From Glossina fuscipes (Eukaryota; Arthropoda; Insecta; Diptera; Glossinidae), in assembly GCF_014805625.2 (NCBI RefSeq), contig NW_023998523.1:69665-133664 (forward strand): a DNA stretch of 64,000 bases, read 5' to 3'. Both the position numbers and the translations under genes were made by a program. The notes beneath the pieces were generated by a model, which had not been told where the DNA came from, did no database searches, and saw only the letters and a list, made by a program, of their open reading frames with translations. Positions 38,501 to 51,836 of the stretch are shown one piece after another; position 1 is the first letter of the stretch; every line of letters begins with the position of its first letter.

Positions 38501-40387
38501 TAGATTGTCACACCTCCATGCACGAAAGTTTCCGATAAAAATTGAAGAAAAGTTCAATGCCACATGCAGCAATCAATAATAAGCCAAGAAAACATTCGAA
38601 GCTGTGAACATGGATGTGCAAGCACCTCATCTCGCCACTTTATGAAGTCTTCATTATGTTATATTTCATTCACATAAGAACGAGAGAGAAGAGATTATCA
38701 AACAAACCTTCATCATGCTATGAAGTTTGTAAAGAAATTGCACTTTCGCTGTTACTGATACTTCTCAACAACAGCGACTATTGAATGAAGATTCTTGTGA
38801 AAGTGTGATATTCATTATCAAAAAGCTATATTTATAATAAGTTTATAACTTTTAATTAAAAGTTGTCTTCGAAAACTTTTTCCAAAAAACTTTAGAAGGA
38901 AAATTTTAAAAGGAATTCAAACTAAGGAAGAAAAACATAGAGAATATAATCAAATTTAGTTGGGCATCCACTTAAACTGCCATTTAGACAGTTCACCTTT
39001 AGCAGTCATAGCATGCAGACGCAACGAATTAATTAACGAAGAAATATTTTAACTTAAGCTATATGGGTTCGAATAGAAAAACATTTTATGGAAATCAATT
39101 TGCTGTTAAGTTTTGAATGGAAAGACCGGCCATCGAAATCGCCTTAGTTGTTTGGAAGTGGAACAGAGAGTAGGGTGGTGGAAAGAAGTCGACGAATTTC
39201 GTAAGCCAAACATTAGTTAGTAGTAGTAGTTAGCTTAGAAAATGACGCTTACTATGTCGCCTTGCAATGGAGGATAACAAAATGTTGATATATTATAGTG
39301 CGACATATATCTAATTGACGAAGCACAGAATAGTCATTTGTATAAGTACAACACTGCAGGCAGTGGTTCAAACCTGAACTGCAAGTCAAAGTGGCAATCC
39401 CTCCTCAATGTATTATGAGTTAAATTTCATTTTTATATCGCTATCAAAAGTTTGGATAGAAGACTTGGTCGAGAAATTTACATAGGGGTTAATAATGCCA
39501 TTTAGCATTCCGTATAAATGTTAATAACATGTTGTTCAAGCATATTCATGATAGCTACGTTCCTATCCATTCATTCATGCATAATGCGCTAAGCGATCTA
39601 GAAGATCCATTCAAGGTTTCTGATCGTGCAGCCAATATGTCTGAGAAACTCTACCAGAGGTTGACTGCTAAGCTTCTAAGGCCAGAATTCAAAACTGCAA
39701 TTGCAACAACAAACTTTTATACACCACTGTGCATCAAAATGCTGCCTCACCTCGTTCTCTATATACAAAGTATCGGGTATTTGTTTTTGCGGCCTATTAG
39801 AGACTCCTTGGATTTTCATGTTGTCTTTATTTAGTTTGCTTACACCTTCAACTTTATTTGTCACTTTGTGTAAACTTTTTTTCAGCAAATTCCAAAGCCG
39901 AACGACAAGTTACAAACATACATACATAAAATCGCGGAATGTGTTTTCAATCTAAAAACTTTTAGCAAAAGAATGAAAACAAACCTTTACCTTACAAAAC
40001 ATTCACTTTTCCAGATGCGTTTTAATAGACACCGCAAAGTATTTTAGTAAAAAGAAAGGAATCTTATCGGTATGAATATCGTATTGCAACAAAAACAATA
40101 GAACTTTTTGTTATCTCATTAGAAAATTGAATTACGTTCTTTATTAAAGTTTTTAAGAGTAAAATTAACTTCACCAGGATATTAAACATTTTTTGTTTAA
40201 TTTGCACACATTTCACGGAAAATCCTACCTAGAAGTTTTTTGTACTTTTGCTCTCTTATAGTTGGCAACAAAACGTTGGACAATTAAAAAACTTAACTTC
40301 TTTACAAGGATTATATAAATAGTTTTAAATTAAGATTGAATCTCTATTAAAAATCTCTTAGGGCTGATATATTAACAAGTAGAGAAA

Positions 40388-41213
40388 TTATATTTGATTG
40401 CGACGGAATCTTTTTTTGTACTCATCATCATTTTTTAAAAAACAGGAAAAACATAACTTTGCATACCCTATAATATTGAATGGGTGTGGCTGATTTTTTC
40501 TATAAAGGTGAACTAATTTTGTGGAAATTTATACCATTTATACCTGTAGCAGTTTGTAAGCAACGAGTAAAAGAATCGGAAACCAAAGGCGTTCTTATTT
40601 TCGGTCGTATAGCGCTTGCGGGTCCCAGGCGTATCCTTTGACCTGTTCGGACGGATTCCGAAATCTTTTGCAAATTTTTAGGCGATATATTCTTCTTTGC
40701 AAACGGGAGAATATACCATATGGATGGCAGACGGACAGATTAACACAATACACTCAGGTGTCCGGAAACTGTACCTCGACAAAAAGTTGTAAACCTTAAG
40801 AGTTTTTGAAGCTGAAACTTCTGCGCCTTATAAAAAAATGAAACTTGGACACACTTTAATATTGGAAAGACATGATCAATTTTTCCCATCCACAAACTTT
40901 GGAAGGTTAATGTGGCTGTAGTTTATGGGTAACGAACGAAATCCCAAATTTTCTATTCCTTTTGGAAAATAGGGTTGTTCTCACTTTACTTAAAAAGTTA
41001 GGCGTGTCATTTGATTGAATTCGTCCATACTTCCGTCCAGGAGAATCTTTTTCATAGATTTTCAAAAGAACAGACGTACATACTTAAATCGATTCGGACT
41101 TCGATGATGCTCAAGAAAACCTATACATAGTTTGTGAGGTATCTGAAGCTGCTTTTTGGGCATCACAAGCGTTCCGCCAGTCTCATCTCTCGCTGATGGG
41201 TATGAAAATGTGA
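40388..41213 (+). repeat. R1 repeat, double-length copy
   Basis: Starts 'ttgattgcgacggaatcttt' and 'gtactcatcatcattttt'. It holds two successive rounds of the inner blocks: 'ggcagacggacagattaaca' near 40725, and 'acagacgtacatacttaaat' near 41070 followed by 'tttgtgaggtatctgaagct'. It ends 'cgctgatgggtatgaaaa'. This could be two copies in tandem or a longer family member. Confidence 0.6.
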
Positions 41214-42599
41214 ATAAAAAGATAAAATAATCGCAGAGTTTTTAAAGCATATTTCTCTGGTATTTGGTTTAATCAAACTATTTGTGTATTTGAAAGCCAA
41301 TGAGAAGACAATTATTTTAATTAAAAAAATTTACAAGAAATTTTTAATAACTAAATTGTAAAAGTTATATAAGTGTCTGTCTTCTCTTTTCAAATATTTT
41401 ACTTTTTCTTTAAATCCGTTTTGCATTCACACTGCATATAAAGAAAAAAATACTAAAAATTACTTTGTCTCAAAGAAGCAGAAAAAGAAGAATTAAAGTT
41501 AAACTCATTGAAATTTTAATTTAAGTTTTACGGCTTGCAATATTATCAACTAATATCGTAAAGTTCTTTAACTCAAAGCTTAGAAAACTGCATCAAGTGT
41601 AAAATTTTCCAAGCTTTTATAGACATTGAAACCCGTACAACAATAGCTGGGCCAACGTTATGCTGTTTTAATCAAAGAAAAAGTTTTCTCTTTGGCTTAT
41701 AATTTTTCCGTTGCTTAATGATTGTTAAAAACCACCATCTAAACAAAGTCTGCTTTAATGTTACGCCACATTAATTAGCAAATATTTGATGTTTATGAAT
41801 TTTCGAAGAGAACACTTGCTTCAATAGGTTTGCTAAGGCTGATGAAAGTTTCACACCACAGCTACTCGCGTGCAAAAGCGTTTCGTTAATATCCTAGTTT
41901 AGTTAAACACTCGTTAATCCCCCACTTTGTAGCTAGAGATAAAGAATGTTAAACATTTTGTTGCAAATTTTTTAAAAATTTCGATGCCAGTGAATAGTGA
42001 GGTTTGATAGATTTGATTTACATCTGCCAGCAAAGCGCATTTGGAGGGACGCGTGGAAATTCCGCAATATTTTCAGAGATTGTAGTTTATATACATATGC
42101 TAGATATTTATATGTTCAACTGAGCTAAAGCAAGTCTTTGTTAAGTGGAGTCTTCTAAAAGTTTTCAAAAATGGCAAACCCATTGCCCCTTAACGAGGGC
42201 TCTTTGTTTATTACATTCACAAATACGTATGCCAGTCCCTATATTGATATTGCTTCGCCCGCCTCCTAATTCTTCAGTGCATCAATCCAAGCATGTGACG
42301 GTCGATGCAGATTCGCTGTACTATAAATCCCTTTCTTCCTCCGTTTATCCGTCTTTTCTAATACCAATCGTACAAAAACAAATTCATTAAGCGTATTCAT
42401 CCAAGGGACTGGCATTTCCCCATAATTTATATATATGTGAATTGTGAAGCAATCGCTTACCAGTTCTTCCGAAACCCTATTCTGCCCAATCCACCATTTA
42501 TAGCTAGTCGGCAAGTTACATTCGCTTTGGAGTGAATTAAAAAAAAAACTAGGACACCTTAGCACAAGCTTCGTAGTATACCTTGTAGCAGTATATCTT

Positions 42600-42623
42600 G
42601 TATCACATGTGGCGTAGGGTATA
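42600..42623 (-). repeat. R2 inverted right end
   Basis: The plus strand reads 'tatcacatgtggcgtagggt' then 'ata'. Its reverse complement matches the 38384 end with two mismatches in 24 bases. A minus-strand ORF of 130 codons runs into this end but has no recognisable protein features. Confidence 0.55.
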
Positions 42624-43179
42624 AAAATGGAATTTCTATAATCCGGCAAGTAGCTCATCTTATAGTTAAGAGCGCCATTCTATAAATCTATTTATTGGCA
42701 AACTTATACATATCGAAGAGGGGCAAAGTAGTAATCTTTGCGATGTATTCTAACCAATTATGCTTTCACAAAATATTTCGATCAAATTTTATATTAACAC
42801 TTTCTATACACTTTAACTTACTTTAAAGCTTTTCAAACTTAATATGTGACCACTAAGCCAAAACATATGTACGGTCGCTGTCAAGCAAAAGTAGGCATAC
42901 GTACACAGGACAGGCCCATGAAGAGGGAATAAATAGATTTGGTGCAGTCGTCAATCCCGTATCTTTGGGCATTAAAAGCGGTAGAAAGCATTCATTGCAC
43001 GCTCAAAAGACTAATTTTCATATATTTATCAGCCTCAAAGCCATACTTGAGATCTCTTACTAAACTTTTGTTCTTATTCGGTTAGAGTAGATTTCAATTA
43101 TAATTTATCGAACTCCTTGATGCAATTAAATGAAAATTCTATATAAAATATGAATTGTGTTAAACCAAAACAACAGCGC

Positions 43180-43206
43180 ATAATATATCGCGAATAATAT
43201 ATCGCG
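43180..43206 (+). repeat. Direct repeat of a 13-mer
   Basis: ATAATATATCGCG occurs twice, separated by one A. It is unusual for carrying a CG-rich end in AT-rich DNA. Confidence 0.9.
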
Positions 43207-43351
43207 CAACCCACATATTTATTAAACAGTTAACAGATAGTATGACGTGGGATATCCGTCCTTGTCTGATATCCTCATAGAACTCACACTATGAGTGTGT
43301 ATTTGGTATAGCTATGTATTTTAAAACATGTGTATGCCTTCTTGTCTAATT

Positions 43352-43380
43352 TCGTCTTACACCTACTCGGTGTAGGACGA
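43352..43380 (+). other. 12-bp hairpin, loop of 5
   Basis: TCGTCTTACACC pairs with GGTGTAGGACGA with a single G-T wobble around TACTC. Function unknown. Confidence 0.85.
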
Positions 43381-44559
43381 GCATAATCGTCATCGCCAAA
43401 TTATTAATAGTAAAAATTTCAGCGGATCGTAAAGAAGCCTTTATTTACCTAAATTGAAATATGTGTAGAATTTATTTTTATTTTTTTTTTTTTTTTTTAT
43501 AAATATATTATTTTTATTATTTTTTTGTAACGTAACCATGACCTTCTGGGAAGAACTGAAATCACTTCTAAAAAACAAAAAAAGGACTACAAAAATACGT
43601 ACGTTTCGCACTAAGCACAAAGTATACGCTTGTAAAAGTACGCGAACGTAAGCATAATTTGTAAAAAGTTCACGTTTTTATTTACGAATTATAAATTTTT
43701 TTTTGTTTTTTTGGTGGGTTAAGCAAAAACTGCAAAAAAAATGCAAAAACAAAAAAAAATTTAAATAAAACAAAACGAAAGTTATAGTGAAGTGAACATT
43801 AAATATGCATATGAGTGAATGGGCGCGAAAAAGAAATGTCAAAAAGTCAAATGTGTGCATTAAAATAATTGCTTATGCATTTAAATTTTTTCACTGTCAG
43901 TAACTTACAGGCTTAACGTTGCCCGCCATTGTATAGAAAATAAAGTCACCAAAAACAGCACTGGCAGTGTACACTAACTTACTATCCGCGCAAGCAAGAG
44001 ATTTACAGTAAAATAACTTAAACCGTAGACTTGGTTGCTAGCAATATTTAAAAATTCATATGATATTCTCTTTTGTTCTAAGATATTAACAGTTAAGCTT
44101 GATTCCATGAGACCTATAAAATTTATGCTGAATGTATATGTGAGCCAGAAAAGGGCAGACATGATGACGAAGCTAACTTCGTAACGTAACGCTAAGCAAT
44201 ATGCATTATATGGGTCCGCAATCTAAGTATGCGCTCTTATCCCATTTTCATCCGCCTGTTGTGAACACCTTTACGAAATATAGAAATGTAAAATTAAAAA
44301 CGTACATACCATCCATATTCACATAAGATTTGAAAATAATTTTGATCCGGGACGAATGCAATTGTTAATAAATTAAAATAAATAAAAAGACTATGGTGGA
44401 ATGCAGCCCACCATTAAATACACTACACCATAGTTCGCTTAATGCAGTTATCTAAATGACGAGTTTTTCCACTAGAATTGGTCAAAAAAGTAGTCCGATT
44501 GGCATTATTTTCAATAACATTCGGGCCAAAATGTCTCGGAAATTGTCACCTATAGGTTG

Positions 44560-44726
44560 AGCACAAGAAAAAATATGGACGTATGGACTGACAAGCTTCG
44601 ATCAGAGTCACTTTCCGACTCGAAACCTTTAATAAAAGTTCAATCTATCTCAGATTCTCCTGGGTATTGCAGACATCCGCACAAACTTAATATACCCTCG
44701 TACTAAAAGTGATGAAGGATATAATA
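44560..44726 (+). repeat. R1-like repeat fragment
   Basis: The segment 'tatggactgacaagcttcga' followed by 'acaaacttaatataccctcg' and 'gatgaaggatataatag' matches the right part of R1-type elements. It is shorter and more worn than other copies. Confidence 0.4.
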
Positions 44727-45829
44727 GAAACATATAAAGCGGATCTAGAACTTGGCGAAAAAAGGTCGTTCCATATAATGCATCCGAATTTGCGAATTCG
44801 TGCTTGCATTTGATGTGCGCACCGTTCACGCACTTTTGAGATTATGTCGTGTGTTCATAGAATAGCACATACACGAAGAACTTTTTTAAAATGTAGCGCC
44901 TTTTTTTTTAAAGCTGGTGTTGTGTTAAAGCTGAAGAAGAAAGAATTTAACCTATCACAATAGTTGATGTGACGTCAAATCAGGCATGATCACTCTATCG
45001 TGTTACTCTATTCTTGTAGCAGTTGTAAATGGTTACATCCACACACACAGATACATACTATATTCACTTACTTAACGCATCTTCGCAAAACCCCCTATTC
45101 TTCTAACTAATAAGTGTCATAATGAACATGATTTTTACATATTTTTTTATTATTATTTCTTAAGTCAAGTATAATTTCTTAAGAATAGTGCGTGCATACC
45201 TATGTTTTTATGTTGAATACAGTATTCGTATTAAGTTTTCAGTTTTTTTTCTTTTGGAAACTTTGCTAGGTTGTTATAGTTGTATTCCTCCTATTACATT
45301 CACTTTCTGCTGCTATCCTTGACCAGTCCCCATTCTCTGAAATACGACATTTGCGCAAACATAAATTTTTTTAAAAATTTATTAATACAGTTTTTAAAAG
45401 ACCTTAATAAATTCCCCGACTGTACTATTGCTCAATGAAATCTCTCTGAGCGACCGCAACGAACTTACTCCAGGTTCGGAAACGACTCCTTGCTCGAATC
45501 AAATATTCTTCATTCATAGTAACCGTCGCAATACTTACAAAAATGAAATATTATTTCACGTCTCTCAAGTTTATTAATCGCTCCTTTAGCCACGCCCAAG
45601 TACAACCCAATCTTCAAAATCAGGGATAGGTGGTTTGTACAAGTTTCGATTAATGTGATCAAGGAAATTTCAGATCGTCTAATCTAAAATTGTCATAATG
45701 GCTTTATGCAAAAGGCTAGACTCCTGTTGTAAAAGCCGTCTGGGGTCTGCTCCCACGTCTACTACCTATGCAAGGTTTCACAAGTGTTTATAAGAAGTTG
45801 ATATAGAAATTTTGCCTTTGCTTTTTATC

Positions 45830-45900
45830 AGCCTAAGTGGCCGAGTAACAAAGGATCTCGACTAACCATTCAATGACAGCGGGTTCAAATCTCAAGCGCG
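45830..45900 (+). pseudogene. tRNA-like sequence (degenerate tRNA or SINE head)
   Basis: TGGCCGAGTAA (45838-45848) resembles the internal A box and GGTTCAAATCT (45882-45892) the B box of RNA polymerase III genes, with 33 bases between them as in tRNAs. The flanks do not form a convincing acceptor stem, and I cannot fold a normal anticodon arm, so it is not a functional tRNA. It may be a decayed tRNA copy or the head of a tRNA-derived SINE. Confidence 0.3.
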
Positions 45901-46428
45901 GTAAAGCTTTTAATAAAGCCGAAAGCCTTAGATCCTAGTACTTTAAGACTTTGGCCTTTGAATTTATTATCTGGCTAAATTAATAATAATTGTAATGATA
46001 TGGGTTGCTTTAGCTTGTTCAAGAAGTCTATGGTCTACGTAAGTATCTTCTCTGGAGTATGTTTTATTATAAACAATCTTCTGCTTTCTGCCAACTTAGC
46101 ACTTACAAAGGACCTTTTCGTTAAACTCGACGAGCTTAAGTCTTCAAAGACGTTAAGTGTTCGTGCATGGATTTTAAAGAGTTTTTTTCAACGATAACTT
46201 GCACTTGTTGAACAAATTGTGTATTTCTAAGAGTGCTACTTTTGCAATAGTTCCTTTCTATCCACTATGAACATGATATAGGAATGAAATCGAGAAGTTG
46301 AAAATATTACAGACTTGTAAGTGACCTAATATAGCCGCACTAACTTCATACCTTTTCATTTTTTCTATCGTTACTTTACAGTTCTTCTAAGGAAAACATA
46401 TTCTCTCCTATACTCACCTGGACATACA

Positions 46429-46460
46429 AATATATACATATATATATATATACATATACA
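46429..46460 (+). repeat. (ATAT/ACAT)n microsatellite
   Basis: Compound AT repeat with ACA interruptions. Confidence 0.85.
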
Positions 46461-46900
46461 AATAAATAAAATCTTCACATTGATCGAAGTTCTCGTGTTT
46501 CAAAAATCCACTTGAAATGATGCAAATATTTACATCTCTCTAATCAGCCCATAAAACAAGTATTTTAAAATTAATGCTGCTTCTCTGAATATCGTAATAA
46601 ACCCGTTAAATATATATAGCTCTCTTTCGATTTTATAGTCTATGAGAATGTTTTACATGTTCATTTGTACGAATCTTTTTTAAAATTAAATTATATATAT
46701 ATATATATAATACATTTTTGTGCAGAGGAAATAAAGAATTATTTTTAATTATCATAAATAATCGAAATCCGCAGACCTTTAAACTTTATTAAAAGCACAT
46801 TTTTATTATTGGTTTTATTGAAATGAAAAACTTTTATAAAATCAAAAGGGAAAAGGCGGAAAACATTTTTCCAGTGACGACGTTTCTGCGGTGTATTTCA

Positions 46901-46920
46901 TTTTTTTTTTTTTTTTTTTT
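46901..46920 (+). repeat. Poly(T) tract
   Basis: About 20 T bases next to 'atgataagc'. Confidence 0.85.
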
Positions 46921-47299
46921 ATGATAAGCAGCGGTTTTTTTTAAAGAAAGGAATTCAGCATTTATTTCAATGAAGAATTTTTTAATGGAAAATTTTTATT
47001 TAATTATCAATAATTTATTCGAAAGGCTTAGGCAGTAGGAAAGAAAATGTTCTTTGTTTAAAAATTAAATTAAAATTTGTCTCGCGTTGAAAAGTGCTAA
47101 GATGAAACTTGCATATGAAAGAAAGCAACCAAGAATCATCTAAGAGGCAGCAAGTCTTATGTGTTTTGCTTTTTTAACAAAAAATTTGCAAAAAAATTTG
47201 ACATAATAAATTTTGGAAAATATCAGGAAAGTTTTGTTAAAGTTTTAGTTAGCTATGCGGAATTAATTGTTATTTTACGAGTGAAACATCGTACACCGT

Positions 47300-47660
47300 C
47301 CAACTACAAATCATTTATCGGAAAAACATGAAACCCCGAAGAGGACATGTTTGTGACGAAAAAGTTTTCCATTTTAAGTCGACTTATTATTCCGAATTCA
47401 TTTCATCGCCTTCAACGTAGTATTCAAACTCAAATAATATTCGTTGGCAGTAATTTAACCCGCCGGAAAGTGTTCATACTGCACAACGTCACGGTGATCG
47501 AAGAACTTGTTAATCTCACCTTGACTGTTGAGCGACTTTGGGGCGATTTTTTTGGGCCTTGGTTCAGCTCTTGCACGATATTTGCTCGATTAATCTGATC
47601 TATGAGTAGATCCAAGTCTCAACTGCCGTTGTAATTAATGCATTTCATGACCGACGGATA
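47300..47660 (-). pseudogene. mariner-like transposase remnant, central domain only
   Basis: Reading the minus strand, ETWIY (codons at 47606-47620) matches the mariner catalytic block around the first aspartate. After a frame change come EPRPKK, then FFDHRDVVQYEHFPAG (47460-47505 region), a stop, and ITANEYYL. These correspond in order to the family's 'W..DEPRPKK', 'FFD.RGVVH.EF.P.G' and 'T.N..YYL' blocks. The DNA-binding N-terminus and the D-containing C-terminal block were not found nearby, so this is a truncated and mutated copy. It is distinct from the copy at 52570, being on the opposite strand and covering a different part of the protein. Confidence 0.7.
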
Positions 47661-49084
47661 GTCAGAAATTATATCCTTACGCACATTATAATAATCGAGA
47701 TAAAAATCTTTTATGCCGTACAAAAACCAAGCGCAGCTCAAACGCTAATGACGTGAAATTTGACACAGATGTAGAAGAAAGATGTGTCTTGTACATGGTT
47801 AACCCGTGCAATTCAACTTGAATATTGGTCTCTTACTTTTTGGTCTCAGTATTAATACAGCGGATAAAGTAGCGCATCCCAGTTCAGCGCTTTCCTAACA
47901 TATTTTGTAATACGTTATTATGGCGAGAAAGTATAAAGTCCTCTTTTAGCAATGAAGTCAGTTTCTGGAATACATTGCTGTGACTTCGCAGGGTGAAAAC
48001 CATTAGATTGACGCAAAAGATATTCGGTTGTGTCGTCGGTATTGAATACTGTTCGAATTGTAAGCATATTCGTCTTTTTTTCTTTTTTTCCCCCCCATTG
48101 ACTTATCATAACGTGGCTTTTTTTCATTACTACTCTCAGTGCAAAGCAAAGTGTTTTCTATTTTTGTCTTTCGATCAGTATTCAAAGGTAAAAATTACCT
48201 TTAAACGTCTTTCGGCTTCAATTTATATCTCATCGAAATTCTTTGCTTATAAATTATTTATAATAAGGTTACAATTCTTCTTGTAACATGCGTTTGTCTT
48301 ACGTGTTAAAATTGTTACTTTCAAGCCATCATGCCGACGATTTCATTTGTGGAGCGTAATCAACATGAAATTCCGACAGTAATCATCGACATTCTGCAGC
48401 ATTTTGCTTTGAATTACACAAAGAAAGCATTTGTTGTAAGTGTCCTTTTGTAGGGACATCGTTGTTGTTTACACTTTGGCTAAATCATATATGCTGTGAT
48501 GTACCCAAACTATCATCGACTATTGTATCTATTATTTGTCTCCTCCTGCAAATCTCTCAAAAGAGTAATTTAAAAAAAATTCATTAGGGTTTTTGTATTT
48601 CGCATGCCTTGGTAAATTATGATACATTTCACCGCGAAGGAAAGGAAAATTTGACAAAAAAAAAGAAAACCAAGAATTTGTTTGCTAATTATGATAAAGA
48701 AAATAAGTAGAGTTCTTAAGAGCGTACAGTGCGCAAAAGAAAAATCTGAGGAGTAAATCCACTTTCGAATTTTAATACATCTCTACAGCTATTAAAAGCC
48801 ACTAGAAAAATCGATTTTCCCTTGGATTGCATTATCATCACAGTTAATGTATTTTATGCAAAAGCAAAACAACAAATAAATTAAAATTATTAAGAATATT
48901 ATAGCCAGGCTAGACAGACCGTTAAATATCGTCCCTAAATTTATTTCTTTTCCAGATAATATTTAAAAAATTACATCTTCTTCTCATAAGGCATAATTTT
49001 CGTGGAAGTGTTTACATGGAATGAGGTCGAAAAAATAACCCTTGGTGGTTCAAAATTGGTGTAGTTAATCTTTGCACCTACCTT

Positions 49085-49205
49085 GCTGTTTCTATTATGG
49101 GCCAATTTTTATCACAAAATATTAAAAATTTACACCACCTTTTGCTATATAAAGGCTTAGTTTTCATAGAAAGGGTTATATGGGAGCGATATCATCAAGC
49201 AAGGG
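49085..49205 (+). repeat. R3-type dispersed segment
   Basis: 'ttctattatgggccaatttt' followed by 'tatcacaaaatattaaaaat' matches 12706-12760 and, more loosely, 50905-50955. Non-coding. Confidence 0.5.
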
Positions 49206-50494
49206 ACTTAACCTGTTTAGCACTACCCATATTCAGGGACTTGTCAAACAGGGAGTATGTGAAATATGAAATTCGGTTGAATGACGATTTGACAAAATGA
49301 CGAAAATAATTTCTAAAATAGATTGTTATGACAAATACAAATAATAATGGTTAAATTTTATAAGGAAATTCGACAAGGACAAGAACAAGAACAAATGGAC
49401 AAACGAATACATATATACATACAACACATACAACTCTTTACAACGTAACGCATATCAGATTCCCGTATATCTATATACTGATGACTTCATACACGCAACT
49501 TTATTATAAATCACTATTGTCTGTCTGTCTGTTCTATTACCTAAATCTCTATCTATGTGAAAATGATCTCGACGAGCTTTAAGATGCTGCTATAATTAAA
49601 AAATTGTTCAACCAATTCCCTCCCCAAACGAATGTATTTGATTTGATTTTTCATATAGGATAAATGCATTTTCATAAGCATTTGAAGTAATTTCTAAAAT
49701 TAGTTAGATTTACAATTGCGATGCATAATTAAATAGCTATAAAAATATTTGCAAGACTTTCAATTGGATCTTAAACACATTTATCCATTTTATTTACTTT
49801 AATTTTAATATTTCCGAAATAATTTTCTCAATATTTTCTCAAGTAGAAATTGTTAAACAAAGAAATCAAAACAATGCTTACATGTCAGAAGTGATTTCGC
49901 CAAGTATTTTTCATGCTAATAAAATCATTCATGCATTCTTACATATGCACGCATCATGCATATAAGTCGACGAACAATAAAAAAATAATGCTTTTCCGTA
50001 CAGCCATCACACAGATTTATTGAACGGTTCATTTACCTTCAAACGTGAAATACATTTTTAATGCGAATTTGGTGAATCTATCGAATGTGTTCGCGCAGGA
50101 ATGTTTATTTTTTTATAAATTTATTTACATTTTCTTGTTTTTTTTTTTTTTGTTTCCTAAATGTGATAAATCAGTTTTCTGATTTTAATGTTTGCATAAA
50201 CATAAAGATATGTTTATTAACGTTCTCGCAGTAATTGCCAGAAAATAAAGAACAAAAGAATCAAAAAATTCTGTGCAATCAAAATAAGAAGATATTTAGA
50301 GAATTATTGCTTAGTAATTTCATTTAAGCCAAGTACCTTTGCTCCTTGATATAGCCCAAAAAAATTTTCTTAGTTAAATAGAGGGCGCCTAAAAGTATAC
50401 ATTACATTTATTTTTATCACAAGCATACAGGTATGTTAAGTTTAACAAAAATGCGTAAAACGCACAACATATAGTTCAGAAAATTTATTATTGC

Positions 50495-51030
50495 TATACG
50501 GGTGTATGATGAGAGTACTTGAACGAAAAGGATGTTAGACGTATCTGTCCGTCTGTCTACTTGGCAAAATTACGATCGTCAAGGCAAAATTCTGTTTAAA
50601 AGAACGACATTTTTCTCAAAAGTTGTCTCTTCCAACTCTTGTTAAATAAAATTAACAAACTAACTGAATGTCTGCATAGGCGTGGTCGCTTTTACAGAGA
50701 GGTGAACTTTTTCTTTCCCTTTATTTCGATTAACTAAACAGGAATAGACTTTATAGCCTGATGATGGCCGATCACAAGACTGGAGTATGGCTATTTGCAT
50801 ATGCACTCTAAATTGAGAGCTATAGACACATATTCACAGAAACATTCATTCATATACATTGTTGATTCTAAAAAATAGACGTATTCCCTACCGTTAATCT
50901 TATGCTACGTTGTTACTACAAACCTATTTTCATCAAAAAATATTAAAAATTAAGCGTTTTTGGCCTATGTCATGACAATTCTTGTATGGGGTAAGGGCCA
51001 AAAAATAAACCTACTTAATCCAAATTTGAT
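50495..51030 (+). repeat. Mixed R1/R3-type repeat region
   Basis: 'tatctgtccgtctgtctact' near 50540, 'gcataggcgtggtcgctttt' near 50675 and 'aaaaaatattaaaaattaag' near 50935 are pieces of the dispersed families. They are separated by unrelated sequence, so this is probably a worn composite. Confidence 0.4.
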
Positions 51031-51784
51031 TAAGTTAAGTTTTATGTCACATCACTCGTAAAGACCAACTGTTGAAGAATGGATAATTGGGCAGATGGAT
51101 GTGCGCACCGAAAATTGATTGAAGGAAAGGGAATGAAGAGATTGGCGGGGCAAACAGTACCAACGAATATAGAGACATTTAGACAGACAGACGTGCGCAT
51201 GAATATATATGGGAAACACATGGAGAAATAAATAAACAAACATACTTAACATCCGACCGAAATAAAAGAACACCACACAGGTAAACAGCGAGTAATGTCT
51301 AAAGTTCTAAAAGGTTTTTACCAAACCTAATGGCTTAGAAACATATATTGAAAGAATAAATTTTGGTCTCATTGAGACTTTATTTAATTTATATAACACA
51401 CTGTATGTACATAAATATCTATGACGAGAATATGACCCATCAAAAAGAAAAGAAATATTCAAACAAAAGTTAAACATGTTTGCTACCTATATATACCATA
51501 AGAGGCTTTTATCAATTTGTTCTTCTTCAATGATTTAACAAAATAATTTTTAAATATCAGTAAACTAAATAAATCAGGCAAAATTACAATCGAATATATC
51601 TGTAGTGATGTGGTACTCATGGAAAAATTGAATTCACATAAAAACTGAGAAATGAACAAAGCAAAAAAATTATATTAAAGGCTATAAAGGTAATACCACT
51701 GCAAGTGTCAGCATTAATAAATAGTTTATCATGTATAGAGTGGACAGTAAGCAAGACCGTTAAGGGCGGACCATAATTATAAAA

Positions 51785-51788
<4 letters not shown>

Positions 51789-51829
<41 letters not shown>

Positions 51830-51836
51830 ATTGTTG
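51789..51836 (+). repeat. (AT)n microsatellite, longest in window
   Basis: About 24 uninterrupted AT units. The minus-strand ORF with alternating Ile-Tyr is its translation and not a gene. Confidence 0.97.

Larger units (their letters stand above)
31130..40380. other. Non-coding region with assembly gap
   Basis: Contains R4 pieces (33397, 35336, 37090), the 100-N gap, an R2 end (38384), (AT)-type runs near 35815 and 36230, and no supported gene. The 101-codon ORF at 39529 starts on TTG and shows no known motif. Confidence 0.45.
41215..47299. other. Non-coding region
   Basis: Contains the R2 inverted end (42600), the repeated 13-mer and hairpin near 43200-43380, an R1 fragment (44560) and the tRNA-like segment (45830). 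No gene seen. Confidence 0.45.

Noticed and set aside
42266..42658. Minus-strand ORF of 130 codons
   Set aside because: It begins beyond the R2 end and reads through it; no recognisable motif or splice context.
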